32,196 nt of DNA from Bacillota bacterium (GTDB taxonomy: Bacteria; Bacillota; Syntrophomonadia; Syntrophomonadales; DTU052), in the NCBI GenBank assembly GCA_029781825.1, contig JAKOVY010000047.1, positions 1-32,196 on the forward strand, given 5' to 3'. Positions 1 through 8,373 of this stretch are shown one piece after another. Both the position numbers and the translations under genes were made by a program. The notes below the pieces were generated by a model. That model worked only from the letters and a program-made list of their open reading frames with translations, did no database searches and was not told where the DNA came from. Position 1 is the first letter of the stretch, and each line of letters begins with the position of its first letter.

Positions 1-30
1 GATTTTACCTCTCCCTACCAGAACAACTCA

Positions 31-1236
31 TTAATGGCTGCATTCACCGTGGTGCTTATGATCATGACAAACCGCCCCTGTCGATTTAAGCATACCTTTC
101 AAGTATAACTCGGCCGCAACCCGGGCTTGTCCCTGAGCTCCGGTGATTACTTCAATATTTTTTTCGTTAAAAATCTCGACAGCACCTGCACCCATTCCTC
201 CGGAAATGACAACGTTTACTCCCTGGTCATTTAGGAAGTTGGGTAAAAAGCCGGGTTTATGGCCCGGATTCGGTATGGACTGGCTCCCAACGATTTGGCC
301 GTTTTCGGCTTCAAAGATTTCAAAAGTCTCGCAATGTCCAAAATGCCGGGCAACCTCTTCTCCCTCACTGGCTACCGCTATCTTAATCATGTCTTTTCCT
401 TCCTCCTCAATTTTGACTGTCCTTTTTGTTCCCGCTTCCGTTTCCAGTCTTGCGGCAATGCCTTCCGGCCATTCGCCATCGTAGTATTCAATCTTGCCAT
501 TATCGCATGCCGCCGCAATACCTGGATCGATCGGAATTCTAGCGAGAACCTCCAGGTTGTAATCCCGTGCAATTTTCTCAATGTGGCTCTCGCCAAATAC
601 ATTGTGCTCCTTTCCGCAATCAGGGCATTTAACGTAAGCCATGTTCTCAACCAAGCCCAGAACTGGTATGCCCATCATCTCAGCCATCCTCACCGCTTTG
701 GACACTATCATGGAGACGAGTTCCTGGGGTGAGGTCACAATTATAATGCCATCCACAGCCAGGGACTGGAATACCGTAAGCGGTACATCCCCGGTTCCAG
801 GGGGCATATCGATAAACATGAAATCGACTTCGCCCCATACCACATCGGACCAGAACTGCTTAACCGCCCCCGCCAGCAGGGGTCCCCTCCAGACAACCGG
901 ATCGGTGTCATTATCCAGCAGCAGATTGATCGACATAATCTTGATCCCGGTAGCGCTCTCAATGGGTAATAATCCCTGTTCACTGCCGCTTGCTTTCTCT
1001 TTTATGCCGAAGGCCTTCGGTATGGAAGGGCCCGTTACATCAGCATCCAGAATTGCTGTCCGGTAACCCCGTCGGTTCATCATCACGGCCAACAATGAGG
1101 TAACTAGGGACTTACCCACTCCGCCCTTACCACTCATTACGCCGATCACCTTGTTGATTTTGCTTAACTCATGTGGTTTAACTGAAAAATCGAATTTCCC
1201 GGCGTTCTTTTTGTCCTGATTAATATTTCCACTCAT
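31..1236 (-). CDS. Mrp/NBP35-type Fe-S carrier ATPase fused to a NifX-like domain
   Basis: 401 aa. Residues about 25-265 form an Mrp/ApbC P-loop ATPase: deviant Walker A SGKGGVGKS at 35-43, the DMPPGTGD switch near 143-150, and the paired cysteines C204 and C207 (KCPDCG) that in Mrp/Nbp35 proteins bridge a transferable Fe-S cluster between two subunits. Residues about 283-388 are a dinitrogenase iron-molybdenum cofactor binding (NifX/NafY/ORP-like) domain. The end is a histidine- and cysteine-rich tail (390-401). The role is probably assembly or transfer of an Fe-S or mixed-metal cluster in the cytoplasm; the client is unknown. It is the last gene of the operon starting at 4058, 12 bp after the preceding ATPase gene. 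The start ATG has a GAGGGG ribosome binding site. Family assignment is firm; the substrate is inference. Confidence 0.9.
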   Translation of the reverse strand: MSGNINQDKKNAGKFDFSVKPHELSKINKVIGVMSGKGGVGKSLVTSLLAVMMNRRGYRTAILDADVTGPSIPKAFGIKEKASGSEQGLLPIESATGIKIMSINLLLDNDTDPVVWRGPLLAGAVKQFWSDVVWGEVDFMFIDMPPGTGDVPLTVFQSLAVDGIIIVTSPQELVSMIVSKAVRMAEMMGIPVLGLVENMAYVKCPDCGKEHNVFGESHIEKIARDYNLEVLARIPIDPGIAAACDNGKIEYYDGEWPEGIAARLETEAGTKRTVKIEEEGKDMIKIAVASEGEEVARHFGHCETFEIFEAENGQIVGSQSIPNPGHKPGFLPNFLNDQGVNVVISGGMGAGAVEIFNEKNIEVITGAQGQARVAAELYLKGMLKSTGAVCHDHKHHGECSH

Positions 1237-1248
1237 CTCTTCTACCCC

Positions 1249-2115
1249 TCACTCATTTAATATTTTGATAGTTTCCCGGAAGACCTTTTCCGTTGCCTTT
1301 CCTGCCGGGCAGTCGATGTCAATAACGCTAAGTCCGTTGTTAACAGCTTCTACCGCCTGCGGGTCAAATGGTATCTTCCCTACATAAGGAAGTGCGAACT
1401 CTCGGCAAAACGCTTCTATCCTCCTGGTAATCTCAATATTGGTATCATACTTGTTGATACACACGGCGATCTTTAATTGAAATCCCTGCGCGGTTTTAAT
1501 TATGCGTTCCATATCACTGACACATGAAATTGAAGGCTCCGCAACAATCAAAACCATATCCACACCGCTCATGGATGCAATGACCGGGCAGCCGATACCT
1601 GGTGACCCGTCAATGATAGCCACTTCCGTATCAATATCGACAGACCTCATCTGGTTCTTCACTTCGGTAACCAGCTTTCCCGAGTTGCCATTCCCCATTC
1701 TCAACTGCGCGGTAGAGAACACCTCATCATCCACATAGAGCATGAGTTCTCCGGTGATTGCCGGTTGGAGGGATACGGCCTCGACCGGGCAAACAGCCTC
1801 ACAAACACCGCAGCCCTCACAGCCGTAATGATCAACTACATACCGACCTTCCCCGTCCATATATATAGCGTCAAAGCGGCAATTCCACCGGCAGACATCA
1901 CACTTTAGACATGACTCATCATCGATTTTTGCTTTCGGCAAACCGTAATAGTCTCTGCGTTGGGGTGCTGATGACCGGTTAACCATCAGGTGTAAATTGG
2001 GAGCATCCACATCGCAATCTGCATAGGCTTTGGAATTCGACAGCTTTATAAAAGCACAGGCAATAGTTGTTTTGCCCGTGCCCCCCTTGCCGCTAAGGAT
2101 TAACAACTGTTTCAT
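1249..2115 (-). CDS. MinD-superfamily ATPase with inserted ferredoxin domain (paralog 2)
   Basis: 288 aa. It begins MKQLLILSGKGGTGKTT, so the P-loop is at the N-terminus. Near residues 60-115 two [4Fe-4S] motifs are inserted (CLKCDVCRWNC and CEGCGVCEAVCP), followed by the rest of the MinD/ParA fold (DGSPGIGCPV). The open frame extends upstream to 2295, but ATG at 2115 has AAGGAGGTG seven to eight bases ahead and starts directly before the conserved P-loop, so that start was chosen; the longer version would overlap the previous gene by about 200 bp. It still overlaps that gene by 23 bp, which suggests translational coupling. Members of this family sit in pairs beside Mrp and NifX-like genes in anaerobes. 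They are thought to couple ATP hydrolysis to Fe-S or electron handling, but the reaction is not established. Confidence 0.88.
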   Translation of the reverse strand: MKQLLILSGKGGTGKTTIACAFIKLSNSKAYADCDVDAPNLHLMVNRSSAPQRRDYYGLPKAKIDDESCLKCDVCRWNCRFDAIYMDGEGRYVVDHYGCEGCGVCEAVCPVEAVSLQPAITGELMLYVDDEVFSTAQLRMGNGNSGKLVTEVKNQMRSVDIDTEVAIIDGSPGIGCPVIASMSGVDMVLIVAEPSISCVSDMERIIKTAQGFQLKIAVCINKYDTNIEITRRIEAFCREFALPYVGKIPFDPQAVEAVNNGLSVIDIDCPAGKATEKVFRETIKILNE

Positions 2116-2950
2116 CTCGCACCTCCTTAGTGACAGTGTGAAGCAGAGCCTTAAACAGTTCCCGGTACTTCTCACTTTCCCGGACCGGGATCCGGGCATA
2201 AGAATTAAGTCTGCCCAGGGCTTTGTCAAATGGAATCCTGCCCAGTATTTTGATTTCATTCCTGACACAGTAATCTTCCGCGGGATTATATGCATCCAAA
2301 CACTTGTTCAACAGCACACCATGAGGTTTACCAAAGAGCTTCACCAATTCACATACCATGTTGAGGTTATGCACCCCAAAGGTAGTAGGTTCCGCCACCA
2401 AAATACAATAATCTGCATCCTTGATACTTTCCATAACAATACAAGCACTACCGGGAGGACAGTCGATAAACACGGGTTTTGGCGACCGAGGAATATAAGT
2501 TAAAAGTCTCTTGATTATGGGCACACCGGATGCTTCTCCCGTATTCAACCTCCCGGTAATCACCGAAACCCCTTCGGAAAGGCCTTGTTGGATCTCACCA
2601 ATTACCTTGCTTTTTTCCGACAAGGCCTGCTGAGGGCAGAACATTACACATCCGCCGCATGAGTGGCAGACATCGTCAAATACTATTAATCGGTTGTTGA
2701 CATAGGCCAGGGCATTAAATCTGCAGAAATCAACACATCTTCGACAGCCGTCGCAAAGCTGATCATCTACCAGAGGAATTCTGACGGATACCTCTTCCGT
2801 TCCAAGGTCTCGAGGTTTGAAAAAAAGATGCCCGTTGGGCTCTTCAACATCGCAATCGATGTAAGTCGATTCTTCTGCAACCGCAGCCATATTTACAGAT
2901 ACAAGTGTTTTACCGGTACCGCCCTTGCCGCTTAAGACAGCTATCCTCAC
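2093..2950 (-). CDS. MinD-superfamily ATPase with inserted ferredoxin domain (paralog 1)
   Basis: 285 aa from GTG at 2950. P-loop LSGKGGTGKT lies within the first 20 residues. Two CxxCxxCxxxC clusters follow (CDGCRRCVDFC and CHSCGGCVMFCP), so it should bind two [4Fe-4S] clusters. The switch region reads DCPPGSAC. An ATG further upstream (2986) gives 297 aa, but it lacks a ribosome binding site and overlaps the preceding gene by 32 bp. The GTG follows the previous stop codon by four bases and has GGGGAA upstream, so it is preferred. The gene is a paralog of the next one in the operon, and the two products may act as a heterodimer (inference). Function otherwise as for its neighbour. Confidence 0.88.
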   Translation of the reverse strand: MRIAVLSGKGGTGKTLVSVNMAAVAEESTYIDCDVEEPNGHLFFKPRDLGTEEVSVRIPLVDDQLCDGCRRCVDFCRFNALAYVNNRLIVFDDVCHSCGGCVMFCPQQALSEKSKVIGEIQQGLSEGVSVITGRLNTGEASGVPIIKRLLTYIPRSPKPVFIDCPPGSACIVMESIKDADYCILVAEPTTFGVHNLNMVCELVKLFGKPHGVLLNKCLDAYNPAEDYCVRNEIKILGRIPFDKALGRLNSYARIPVRESEKYRELFKALLHTVTKEVRDETVVNP

Positions 2951-2954
2951 GTTA

Positions 2955-3323
2955 TCATCTTCCCCTATGGTTATGAAAACCGGCATGGATCTTATCGAGC
3001 AAGGGCAGAGCGCCGTTAGTCAAGGCCTCGATGTTGTCCCGGATTGAATCATTGGTGATCCGGTATATTTTGATATTGGCAGCGGATAATACTGAAGCCG
3101 CCTGCTCCCCACACCGCGGGGTTAATAACGCCTTAACCTTGCTATCTACTATTGTTTGAGCCGCTTTGATTCCTGCACCACCTTGACTGACCGCCCCTTG
3201 GTTATCGAGAAAAACGCTCTCCTGTGATTCGGTATCGAATATCAGGAAATACGGTGCTCGTCCAAATGACTGACATATAGTAGATTCCATCGATTTGTCC
3301 TCAACTGGAAGTGCTATCCTCAT
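2955..3323 (-). CDS. NifX/NifB-type dinitrogenase Fe-Mo cofactor binding domain protein
   Basis: 122 aa, a single small domain of the NifX/NafY/ORP family: begins [24 protein letters not shown], with the typical middle segment [25 protein letters not shown]. Proteins of this fold bind iron-molybdenum or other metal-sulfur clusters non-covalently. No nitrogenase genes are present here, so a nitrogen-fixation role is unlikely; a metal-sulfur carrier working with the adjacent MinD-type ATPases is more plausible. It resembles the orange-protein (ORP) loci of Desulfovibrio by gene content (from memory; not checked). The first 23 bp overlap the end of the DUF134 gene, indicating coupled translation. 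The tail ends HNHRGR and may contact metal. Confidence 0.85.
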   Translation of the reverse strand: MRIALPVEDKSMESTICQSFGRAPYFLIFDTESQESVFLDNQGAVSQGGAGIKAAQTIVDSKVKALLTPRCGEQAASVLSAANIKIYRITNDSIRDNIEALTNGALPLLDKIHAGFHNHRGR

Positions 3324-3720
3324 CGAAAGCCTCCTTCAATTTTCTCATCCTATTCGGCTGCCATCTGCACAGATCTTCACCCGGAACTTCCCGACGGCAG
3401 CCCCTGCCTCTGCAGGATGGCAAGCCGCCTTCACAGAGCTTGTAGTTTCCGCCCTCAATCCACAGCACTTTCCCGTTCACGATAAACTCCGCCAGCTTCT
3501 TTCTGGCCTCGGCATAGATCCCCTGAACGGTTGTACGGGCAATATTCATTTGCTGGGCACATTCTTCCTGCGTAAGTCCCTCCAGGTCAATCAGCCTTAT
3601 CGTTTCATACTCTTCAACGGTCATAATGACACGATCAGGTTGGACCGGAGCGTTTAGGGGCCCAAACCGGTTGCTCTCCGGCAAACAGCATACCTTTCTC
3701 CATTTCCTTGGTCGTGGCAT
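3301..3720 (-). CDS. DUF134 family putative DNA-binding regulator
   Basis: 139 aa. The N-terminus [11 protein letters not shown] and the segment [22 protein letters not shown] are characteristic of DUF134. Residues about 48-80 form a sigma-70 region-4-like helix-turn-helix ([25 protein letters not shown]). Seven cysteines, notably C11, C12 and the C-terminal set C96, C103, C108 and C118, could bind a metal or Fe-S cluster, so the protein may sense metal or redox state (inference). It lies in the operon it may control: two palindromes flank the operon promoter at 4080-4137. Start ATG has AAGGAG nine bases upstream, and a long RNA hairpin (3739-3778) sits just before that site. Confidence 0.85.
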   Translation of the reverse strand: MPRPRKWRKVCCLPESNRFGPLNAPVQPDRVIMTVEEYETIRLIDLEGLTQEECAQQMNIARTTVQGIYAEARKKLAEFIVNGKVLWIEGGNYKLCEGGLPSCRGRGCRREVPGEDLCRWQPNRMRKLKEAFDEDSTSS

Positions 3721-3738
3721 ATTGATATTCTCCTTACC

Positions 3739-3778
3739 ATGGTAGAGTGACAGGAGCCGTCTCCTGCCACTCCACCAT
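3739..3778 (-). other. 18-bp intercistronic RNA hairpin before the DUF134 ribosome binding site
   Basis: Arms 3739-3756 and 3761-3778 pair around a four-base loop. On the plus strand there are two A/C mismatches, but in minus-strand RNA both become G-U wobbles, so the stem is continuous only in the direction in which the operon is transcribed. No U-run follows, so this is not a standard terminator. It may set mRNA stability or processing between the first gene and the rest of the operon. Confidence 0.6.
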
Positions 3779-3782
3779 TCGT

Positions 3783-4058
3783 TTAAAGGTCTTCTAATTC
3801 CTTGTCGATAATACTCAACTTTCGTTCAAGCACCTTTTTTTGCTCTTGCAGCAGCTCCTTCCGGGATAAACCCGCAAAACCTCCGCCCCAGCCCGGACCT
3901 CTCCCGGGACTTCGCCCAAAGCCTCTTCTCAATCCACGGGCCTGCCCTGGTCCTCGACCGATTCCATAGCCGGCATCACCGAAACCCGAACAGTATCCCC
4001 GGCCTCTTCCCGTAATTGAACCACGTCCCAGCGGGCCGGTTCCATCTCCTCCTGGCAT
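3783..4058 (-). CDS. DUF5320 domain-containing small Gly/Arg-rich protein
   Basis: 91 aa. The N-terminus [19 protein letters not shown] is the signature of DUF5320 proteins. The first 65 residues are dominated by glycine and arginine with few hydrophobic residues, and the last 25 are a charged helix ([25 protein letters not shown]) likely to form a coiled coil. Such proteins occur almost only beside Mrp/NifX/DUF134 genes in anaerobes; their function is unknown. It is the first gene of the operon, with GGAGGTGA before the ATG. Binding to a nucleic acid or a metallocluster protein would suit the composition, but nothing here proves it. Confidence 0.8.
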   Translation of the reverse strand: MPGGDGTGPLGRGSITGRGRGYCSGFGDAGYGIGRGPGQARGLRRGFGRSPGRGPGWGGGFAGLSRKELLQEQKKVLERKLSIIDKELEDL

Positions 4059-4079
4059 GCAACATCACCTCCCAATTAG

Positions 4080-4137
4080 TTAATGACATATGTCGCTTTC
4101 ATGTTTATTATACCCCATTTGCGACATATGTCATTAA
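4080..4137 (-). promoter_or_regulatory. Promoter of the Mrp/NifX operon bracketed by paired GACATATGTC operators
   Basis: On the minus strand, ATGACA (4134-4129) and TATAAT (4112-4107) are separated by 16 bp. Two 17-bp blocks, 4080-4096 and 4121-4137, are exact inverted copies of one another, and each contains the perfect 10-bp palindrome GACATATGTC (4085-4094 and 4123-4132), with centres 38 bp apart. The upstream copy covers the -35 element; the downstream copy lies just after the expected start of transcription. This layout suits repression by one regulator bound at both sites. The regulator is unknown; the operon's DUF134 protein is the nearest candidate. Confidence 0.8.
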
Positions 4138-4348
4138 TAATTTTTAAGAATTCCTCGCCGCGTCTCCAAAATACTATTTCTGTTAATCCCGGAGAAAAGC
4201 AGAGTACCTACCCGTTTCAAGTCGCTCAACAAGATTAAAAAGTGTTACCATCCAATGATAGCCATATAATTGACAATCCATTTAATTAATGTAATGTATG
4301 AAATATACAGTGTAGCGTTCGGGTTAAATTGAGGGGGAGGTATTTTTC

Positions 4349-5092
4349 GTGAAGATTGTAGCTATTAATGGCGGGCCGAGAAAGGCGAAGATATCGAAAA
4401 CTACCATGCTCCTGGAGGCGTTTCTGGCCGGCTGCCGCAGAGCCGGAGCGGAGGTTGAAGTTATCAACCTGAGGGAAAAGAACATAAAAAACTGCATCGG
4501 GTGCTATACCTGTTGGATCAAGACTCCCGGAGAGTGTGTCCAAAAGGATGATATGAAAGAGATCCTGGAAATTCGCAAGGGAGCCGATCTGGAAGTGTGG
4601 GCTACACCCGTGTATATCTTTGGTCCCACTGCGATGTTCAAGAACTTCCTGGATCGGTCAATCCCCATGTACCTGCCGTACATCGTCGAGAAGGACGGAT
4701 TGTGCACCCACCCGCCTCGGGACGGCTCGATTTCTGATAGGGTTATCATTTCTGTTGCCGGATTTTACGAAATAGATCACTTCAAGCCCATGTCCGACTG
4801 GTTACATTTCATAGCCGGACGCGGTCTGGGGAAAATACTGGCCGAGATCTACCGCCCGGAGGCGGAATTCATGAGCGCCCCTCCCCTGAGGGAAAAAGTC
4901 GAGGAAATCCTGGCGGCCACGGAAAAGGCTGGCTTTGAAATCGTTACCGAGGGCATTATTTCCGAAGAGACCATGAGGGTTATCCAGCAGACCATCATAC
5001 CGGATAAGCAGACCTTCCTCGAGCAGGCGAACAAGTATTGGGACTGGGAAATCGACCGCTGGAAGAAGAGGAGAGAGCAGGGCCAGGCTTAA
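4349..5092 (+). CDS. Iron-sulfur flavoprotein, NADPH-dependent FMN reductase family
   Basis: 247 aa, cytoplasmic flavodoxin-like fold. It begins MKIVAINGGPRKAKISKTT, the phosphate-binding loop for FMN, then has a compact cysteine motif CIGCYTCWIKTPGEC (C49, C52, C55, C63) as in the [4Fe-4S] iron-sulfur flavoproteins of anaerobes. WATPVYIFGPTAMFKNFLDR is the usual flavin-binding strand-loop. It probably carries out one- or two-electron transfer between ferredoxin-like donors and small acceptors; the physiological substrate is not deducible. GTG start with GGGGGAGG eight bases upstream. It is transcribed alone, divergent from the Mrp/NifX operon, and ends at a terminator at 5152-5180. A weak TTGACA at 4270-4275 may be part of its promoter, but no good -10 follows. 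Confidence 0.87.
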   Translation: MKIVAINGGPRKAKISKTTMLLEAFLAGCRRAGAEVEVINLREKNIKNCIGCYTCWIKTPGECVQKDDMKEILEIRKGADLEVWATPVYIFGPTAMFKNFLDRSIPMYLPYIVEKDGLCTHPPRDGSISDRVIISVAGFYEIDHFKPMSDWLHFIAGRGLGKILAEIYRPEAEFMSAPPLREKVEEILAATEKAGFEIVTEGIISEETMRVIQQTIIPDKQTFLEQANKYWDWEIDRWKKRREQGQA

Positions 5093-5422
5093 GGTTTTTC
5101 TCATCTCACAACCCAAGATATTGATTTCGAATTTTAAATGAATACAACATCGGCCGACAACTACAATGTCGGCCCTTTTTGTTAGGTATAATTTGGCAAA
5201 TTTTTGTTAACGCTTTAAATGGAGAATATTTTGTACTCGATCCCGTTGGGAATCTCCTGGACGTCTCACAAATTCCTTGGGGTACAAGAGTTTAAATGAA
5301 TCTTTACCGATTTTTCACCGGTTGTTCACATTTAAGCGCTATACTGGACGTGTTGTGAGTTTTCCTGACTTCACGACAAGTTTTCAGAGTATTGCCCGAG
5401 TGGCGGATTGGAGAATGGTTTT
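5093..5422. other. Intergenic region with one terminator, otherwise unremarkable
   Basis: Apart from the terminator at 5152-5180, this stretch is AT-rich. It holds a possible -10 (TATACT, 5340-5345) for the small membrane protein gene, with no convincing -35. No further gene was seen on either strand. Confidence 0.5.
5152..5180 (+). terminator. Rho-independent terminator after the flavoprotein gene
   Basis: GGCCGACA (5152-5159) pairs with TGTCGGCC (5167-5174) around a seven-base loop, followed by CTTTTT. It lies about 60 bp after the stop codon. Confidence 0.85.
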
Positions 5423-5782
5423 ATGAGCGTTGTTCAGAGTAAATCCAGACAAAAAACCGGATCTCCGCTTGAGATCCTGCGAATTGTTTTGGCGGCAGCA
5501 GCAGCACTGGCCGCAGCAGCTTTGCTGGTTTTGAATGTGGTATCGTTTCTAGACAGCATAAATTATTACCTGGCTATGGGGTATCCTTCGGAAGATGTCT
5601 ATAAACACGTAATTCCATCCCAGCTTCTGCCGGGAATCTTTGAGCCCCTGGCAATCTACGGCGGCATGGCTCTGCTTTTAATCTATGTCGGCAGAATCAA
5701 CCAGAGGGTTTCCGATTACCAGACAATGCCAACATCGGCTGACTCTGACGTCGTAGTCGACTCAGGCATTAAGGAACCGTAA
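5423..5782 (+). CDS. Small two-helix membrane protein of unknown function
   Basis: 119 aa from ATG at 5423, which has GGAG nine bases upstream; the frame could also start at TTG 5408. No family was recognised. An alanine- and leucine-rich segment (LRIVLAAAAALAAAALLVLNVVSFL) is the first membrane helix and LAIYGGMALLLIYVG the second, with a roughly 40-residue, tyrosine-containing loop between. The C-terminus is polar. The frame ends at TAA, but the next 20 codons in the same frame (5783-5842) continue with an acidic, proline-containing sequence up to a second TAA at 5843, so the protein may have been shortened by a recent nonsense change. It appears to be transcribed alone, ahead of a terminator at 5917-5964. 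Confidence 0.6.
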   Translation: MSVVQSKSRQKTGSPLEILRIVLAAAAALAAAALLVLNVVSFLDSINYYLAMGYPSEDVYKHVIPSQLLPGIFEPLAIYGGMALLLIYVGRINQRVSDYQTMPTSADSDVVVDSGIKEP

Positions 5783-6454
5783 TTAATCGAGGAAACGCCT
5801 GCGGAACCAAACAAAGATTCTGCTGATCAGCAAGTAACAGATTAACCTGGGATACAGAGATCGGCTCGACAAGTTATTTGTCCTGCCTTTTCAAAAAGGA
5901 CATAACCCCTCCCCATAAAAAATCCCGTACCACTGCAGAGGCGTATACGGGATTTTTTATTTTGGCATCACTGTATAAAGGTTCAGAACGGTCATTATCA
6001 TACCTCCCGAACAGTATCACTCGTTCATTCACCTGTACACCTTATCCGCTCCCTGCTTGAACTCAAATAACAGACTGGAACCCGTCTGCCGCCCCCCCCG
6101 ATCAATTGCAATGTCACGCCCATCCTGACAAAAAAAGTTGTCCCAGCAGCGCGCTCCTTAAGGCAAACCCATCAACGGGACCGAGATAATTCTTGGATTC
6201 AGCAGCTTGCAAGCCGATCTTTGCAGATCACTTATTCAGGCTTAACCCGGGTTATTTTAAACCGGCATAAGCTTTTTAACCAGCAGGAAAAGAGAATAAA
6301 CTGTCGAAATTTTTCCTCTATTAGATTATTATGTTGTTTATAGATATTTTTTCGATGTCACTGTTCTTATCTTTAGCATGAAGGGGGATGGCAAGCTCAA
6401 ATGGCCGGTGGTGCAGCAAAACTTATTTGAATTGGAAAACTGGGGGGGGTATAC
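5783..6454. other. Long intergenic region (672 bp) with one terminator
   Basis: Besides the terminator at 5917-5964 and the possible coding tail at 5783-5842, no gene with a credible ribosome binding site was found. The last 150 bp are AT-rich and probably hold the promoter of the chemotaxis transducer gene. A fragment near 6166-6185 recalls a c-di-GMP riboswitch but lacks the other conserved parts. Confidence 0.45.
5917..5964 (+). terminator. Rho-independent terminator, potentially bidirectional
   Basis: A 13-bp perfect stem joins 5917-5929 (AAAAAATCCCGTA) and 5946-5958 (TACGGGATTTTTT), with a 16-base loop. Runs of A before and T after let it work in both directions. Confidence 0.85.
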
Positions 6455-8203
6455 ATGAAACTAAAAGTGCGTACACGGCTTATTATCATTACGGCGGTTG
6501 CTTTGGTCGGTATCACACTAATGCTGGCTGTTGCCAGCCGAAGCACAACTAATCTGGTTTCTGATTTGGTTTCGAGCCAGTACGATCACGGGTTTGTCAA
6601 CAGCAGTCTGGTGCTTAATGCCGATCGCGATTTGTATCAGGCCTTACTTGCCCTGCATGCAAGTTTTCTTGTCGAGCCAGACTCCAAACAGTACGCAGAT
6701 CACAGAGCATCGTTTAACGAAAATATTGAACAAGTAAATCAAAGGATGACCGAAGCGCAAACAGACATGCAGGACATTCCTGTATTGTACCAGAACATTC
6801 AGGCGACCGAGGGAGGACATACGGCCAAGGAATCATATGAAATTTTCTGGAAGGAATATGATCTGTGGTTGAAGGACGCCGAGGAGCTTTTACAGTTGTA
6901 TGAAAGCGGAGCCCTCGTTGATCTCAACGACCGGTTAAGGAACAATGATGTGCAATTTGAAAAAGCCCGGGAACCTATTAACCAAATTGGCGAAATTCTT
7001 GACCAATACGCCAAACAAGCGGCGGAGGACAGCAAAAATGACAGCCGCGCCACTCAACAGACAATGCTTGTTATTGGGATACTCACAATTCTTCTTTTAT
7101 CTTTCTTTAGTTACCAAATCATCAAAAGCATTATGGCCTCTGTTCAGCGGCTGACAGTTCGATTGGAAGAGGTTTCAAACGGAAACTTAAGCGTTACGGA
7201 AATAGATGAACAGGGTGATGAACTGCACTATCTCGAACTGGTTATCAATCGCATGAATATGAGCTTGCGAAAACTGATTCAGGAAGTGATTAGTTCAAGC
7301 GAATTGCTGGTTACTGCCAGTAAAGCGTTGGCGACTTCGAGCTCTGATGTGCTTGAAAGAATTAAAATGATTACCTCCTCAACCCAAACAATTTCGCTGG
7401 GACTGGAGACGGTTTCCGCTGCAACGGAAGAGGTTAATGCATCCAGTGAGGAGATTAATACCTCCATATCTTTATTGGCTGACGAATCAACCAAGGGATT
7501 TGAATTTACGCAAGAAATGGAAGCTCGCACCCTGCAGGTTTTGGAAGACATTAAAGCCGCCCAAAGAAGAACCTTTGAAACCTACGAAAACATTAAGCAG
7601 GAAGTGATCAATGCCATCGGGCAAGCCAGAGTAGTCGATGAGATTTCCAACATGGCGGCCGCCATTTCAGCAATCGCGGAGCAGACCAACCTGCTGGCAT
7701 TAAATGCGGCTATAGAAGCGGCCCGTGCCGGTGAACAAGGACACGGCTTCGCGGTGGTCGCCGAAGAGGTCCGCAAACTGGCCAGTGAATCTTCAAGCAC
7801 TGTAAGCCGAATTCAACTGTTAACGAGCCAGGTTCGTGATGCGATTAAGAATCTTACTGTAAACACAGAGCAATTACTGAAATACATAAATGAAAATGTT
7901 GTAGAAGCTTACGAAGGCTTCATCGGAGCCAGCGAGCAGTTTGGCACCGACACCAAAAAATTTAAGAATCTCAGCAACCAGGTAAACAACATGAGCATCC
8001 AGTTATCCAATGCGATTGATGAGGTTTCACGTGCGATTGAATCGGTAACCGCTACGATTTCGGAGAATGCGGTCAATTCACGAGAGATTCTGGATAGCGC
8101 CGCCAAAGCCCAGGAATTCATGACTGAAATTAACGAAATGTCAATTGCCCTGGAACTGGAAGCGCAGAAGCTCCAGACGCAGATCAGCAACTTTAAACTT
8201 TAA
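6455..8203 (+). CDS. Methyl-accepting chemotaxis protein
   Basis: 582 aa inner-membrane chemoreceptor. First membrane helix at residues about 9-28, an extracytoplasmic mainly helical sensing domain at about 30-200, second helix at about 202-224, a HAMP linker at about 225-280, then the long cytoplasmic coiled coil. The hairpin tip that contacts CheA and CheW is at about 408-443 ([19 protein letters not shown], then [15 protein letters not shown]). No tail pentapeptide for CheR binding is present. The ligand cannot be told from sequence. Start ATG follows a run of eight G that serves as ribosome binding site. No che genes lie nearby, so it is an orphan receptor. A GC-rich hairpin follows at 8234-8280. 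Confidence 0.93.
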   Translation: MKLKVRTRLIIITAVALVGITLMLAVASRSTTNLVSDLVSSQYDHGFVNSSLVLNADRDLYQALLALHASFLVEPDSKQYADHRASFNENIEQVNQRMTEAQTDMQDIPVLYQNIQATEGGHTAKESYEIFWKEYDLWLKDAEELLQLYESGALVDLNDRLRNNDVQFEKAREPINQIGEILDQYAKQAAEDSKNDSRATQQTMLVIGILTILLLSFFSYQIIKSIMASVQRLTVRLEEVSNGNLSVTEIDEQGDELHYLELVINRMNMSLRKLIQEVISSSELLVTASKALATSSSDVLERIKMITSSTQTISLGLETVSAATEEVNASSEEINTSISLLADESTKGFEFTQEMEARTLQVLEDIKAAQRRTFETYENIKQEVINAIGQARVVDEISNMAAAISAIAEQTNLLALNAAIEAARAGEQGHGFAVVAEEVRKLASESSSTVSRIQLLTSQVRDAIKNLTVNTEQLLKYINENVVEAYEGFIGASEQFGTDTKKFKNLSNQVNNMSIQLSNAIDEVSRAIESVTATISENAVNSREILDSAAKAQEFMTEINEMSIALELEAQKLQTQISNFKL

Positions 8204-8233
8204 ACATTAACATCATTTTTATAAGTCATAACG

Positions 8234-8280
8234 GGCGGCACGCGGAGTTCCCAGTTAACCCTGAAACCCTGTGTGCCGCC
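8234..8280 (+). terminator. Possible terminator hairpin after the chemoreceptor gene
   Basis: GGCGGCAC (8234-8241) pairs with GTGCCGCC (8273-8280) around a long loop; only a short T-run (GTTTC) follows, so termination strength is uncertain. It lies between convergent genes. Confidence 0.45.
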
Positions 8281-8373
8281 GTTTCAAACTTAACTCACTC
8301 TCCGTATCACTCAACATAGGACAAGATGAGTTTTGATTTCAAATCTATTTGTCTTTAAAGGCTTGATGCCGGG

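Noticed and set aside
5878-6060. A 60-codon plus-strand frame in the 5.9 kb intergenic region
   Set aside because: It reads through the terminator at 5917-5964 and lacks a ribosome binding site.
6150-6250. Possible c-di-GMP-I riboswitch upstream of the chemoreceptor gene (GGCAAACCC followed by GGGACC)
   Set aside because: The conserved GNRA loop, the ACGCAAAGCC segment and the second hairpin are missing.
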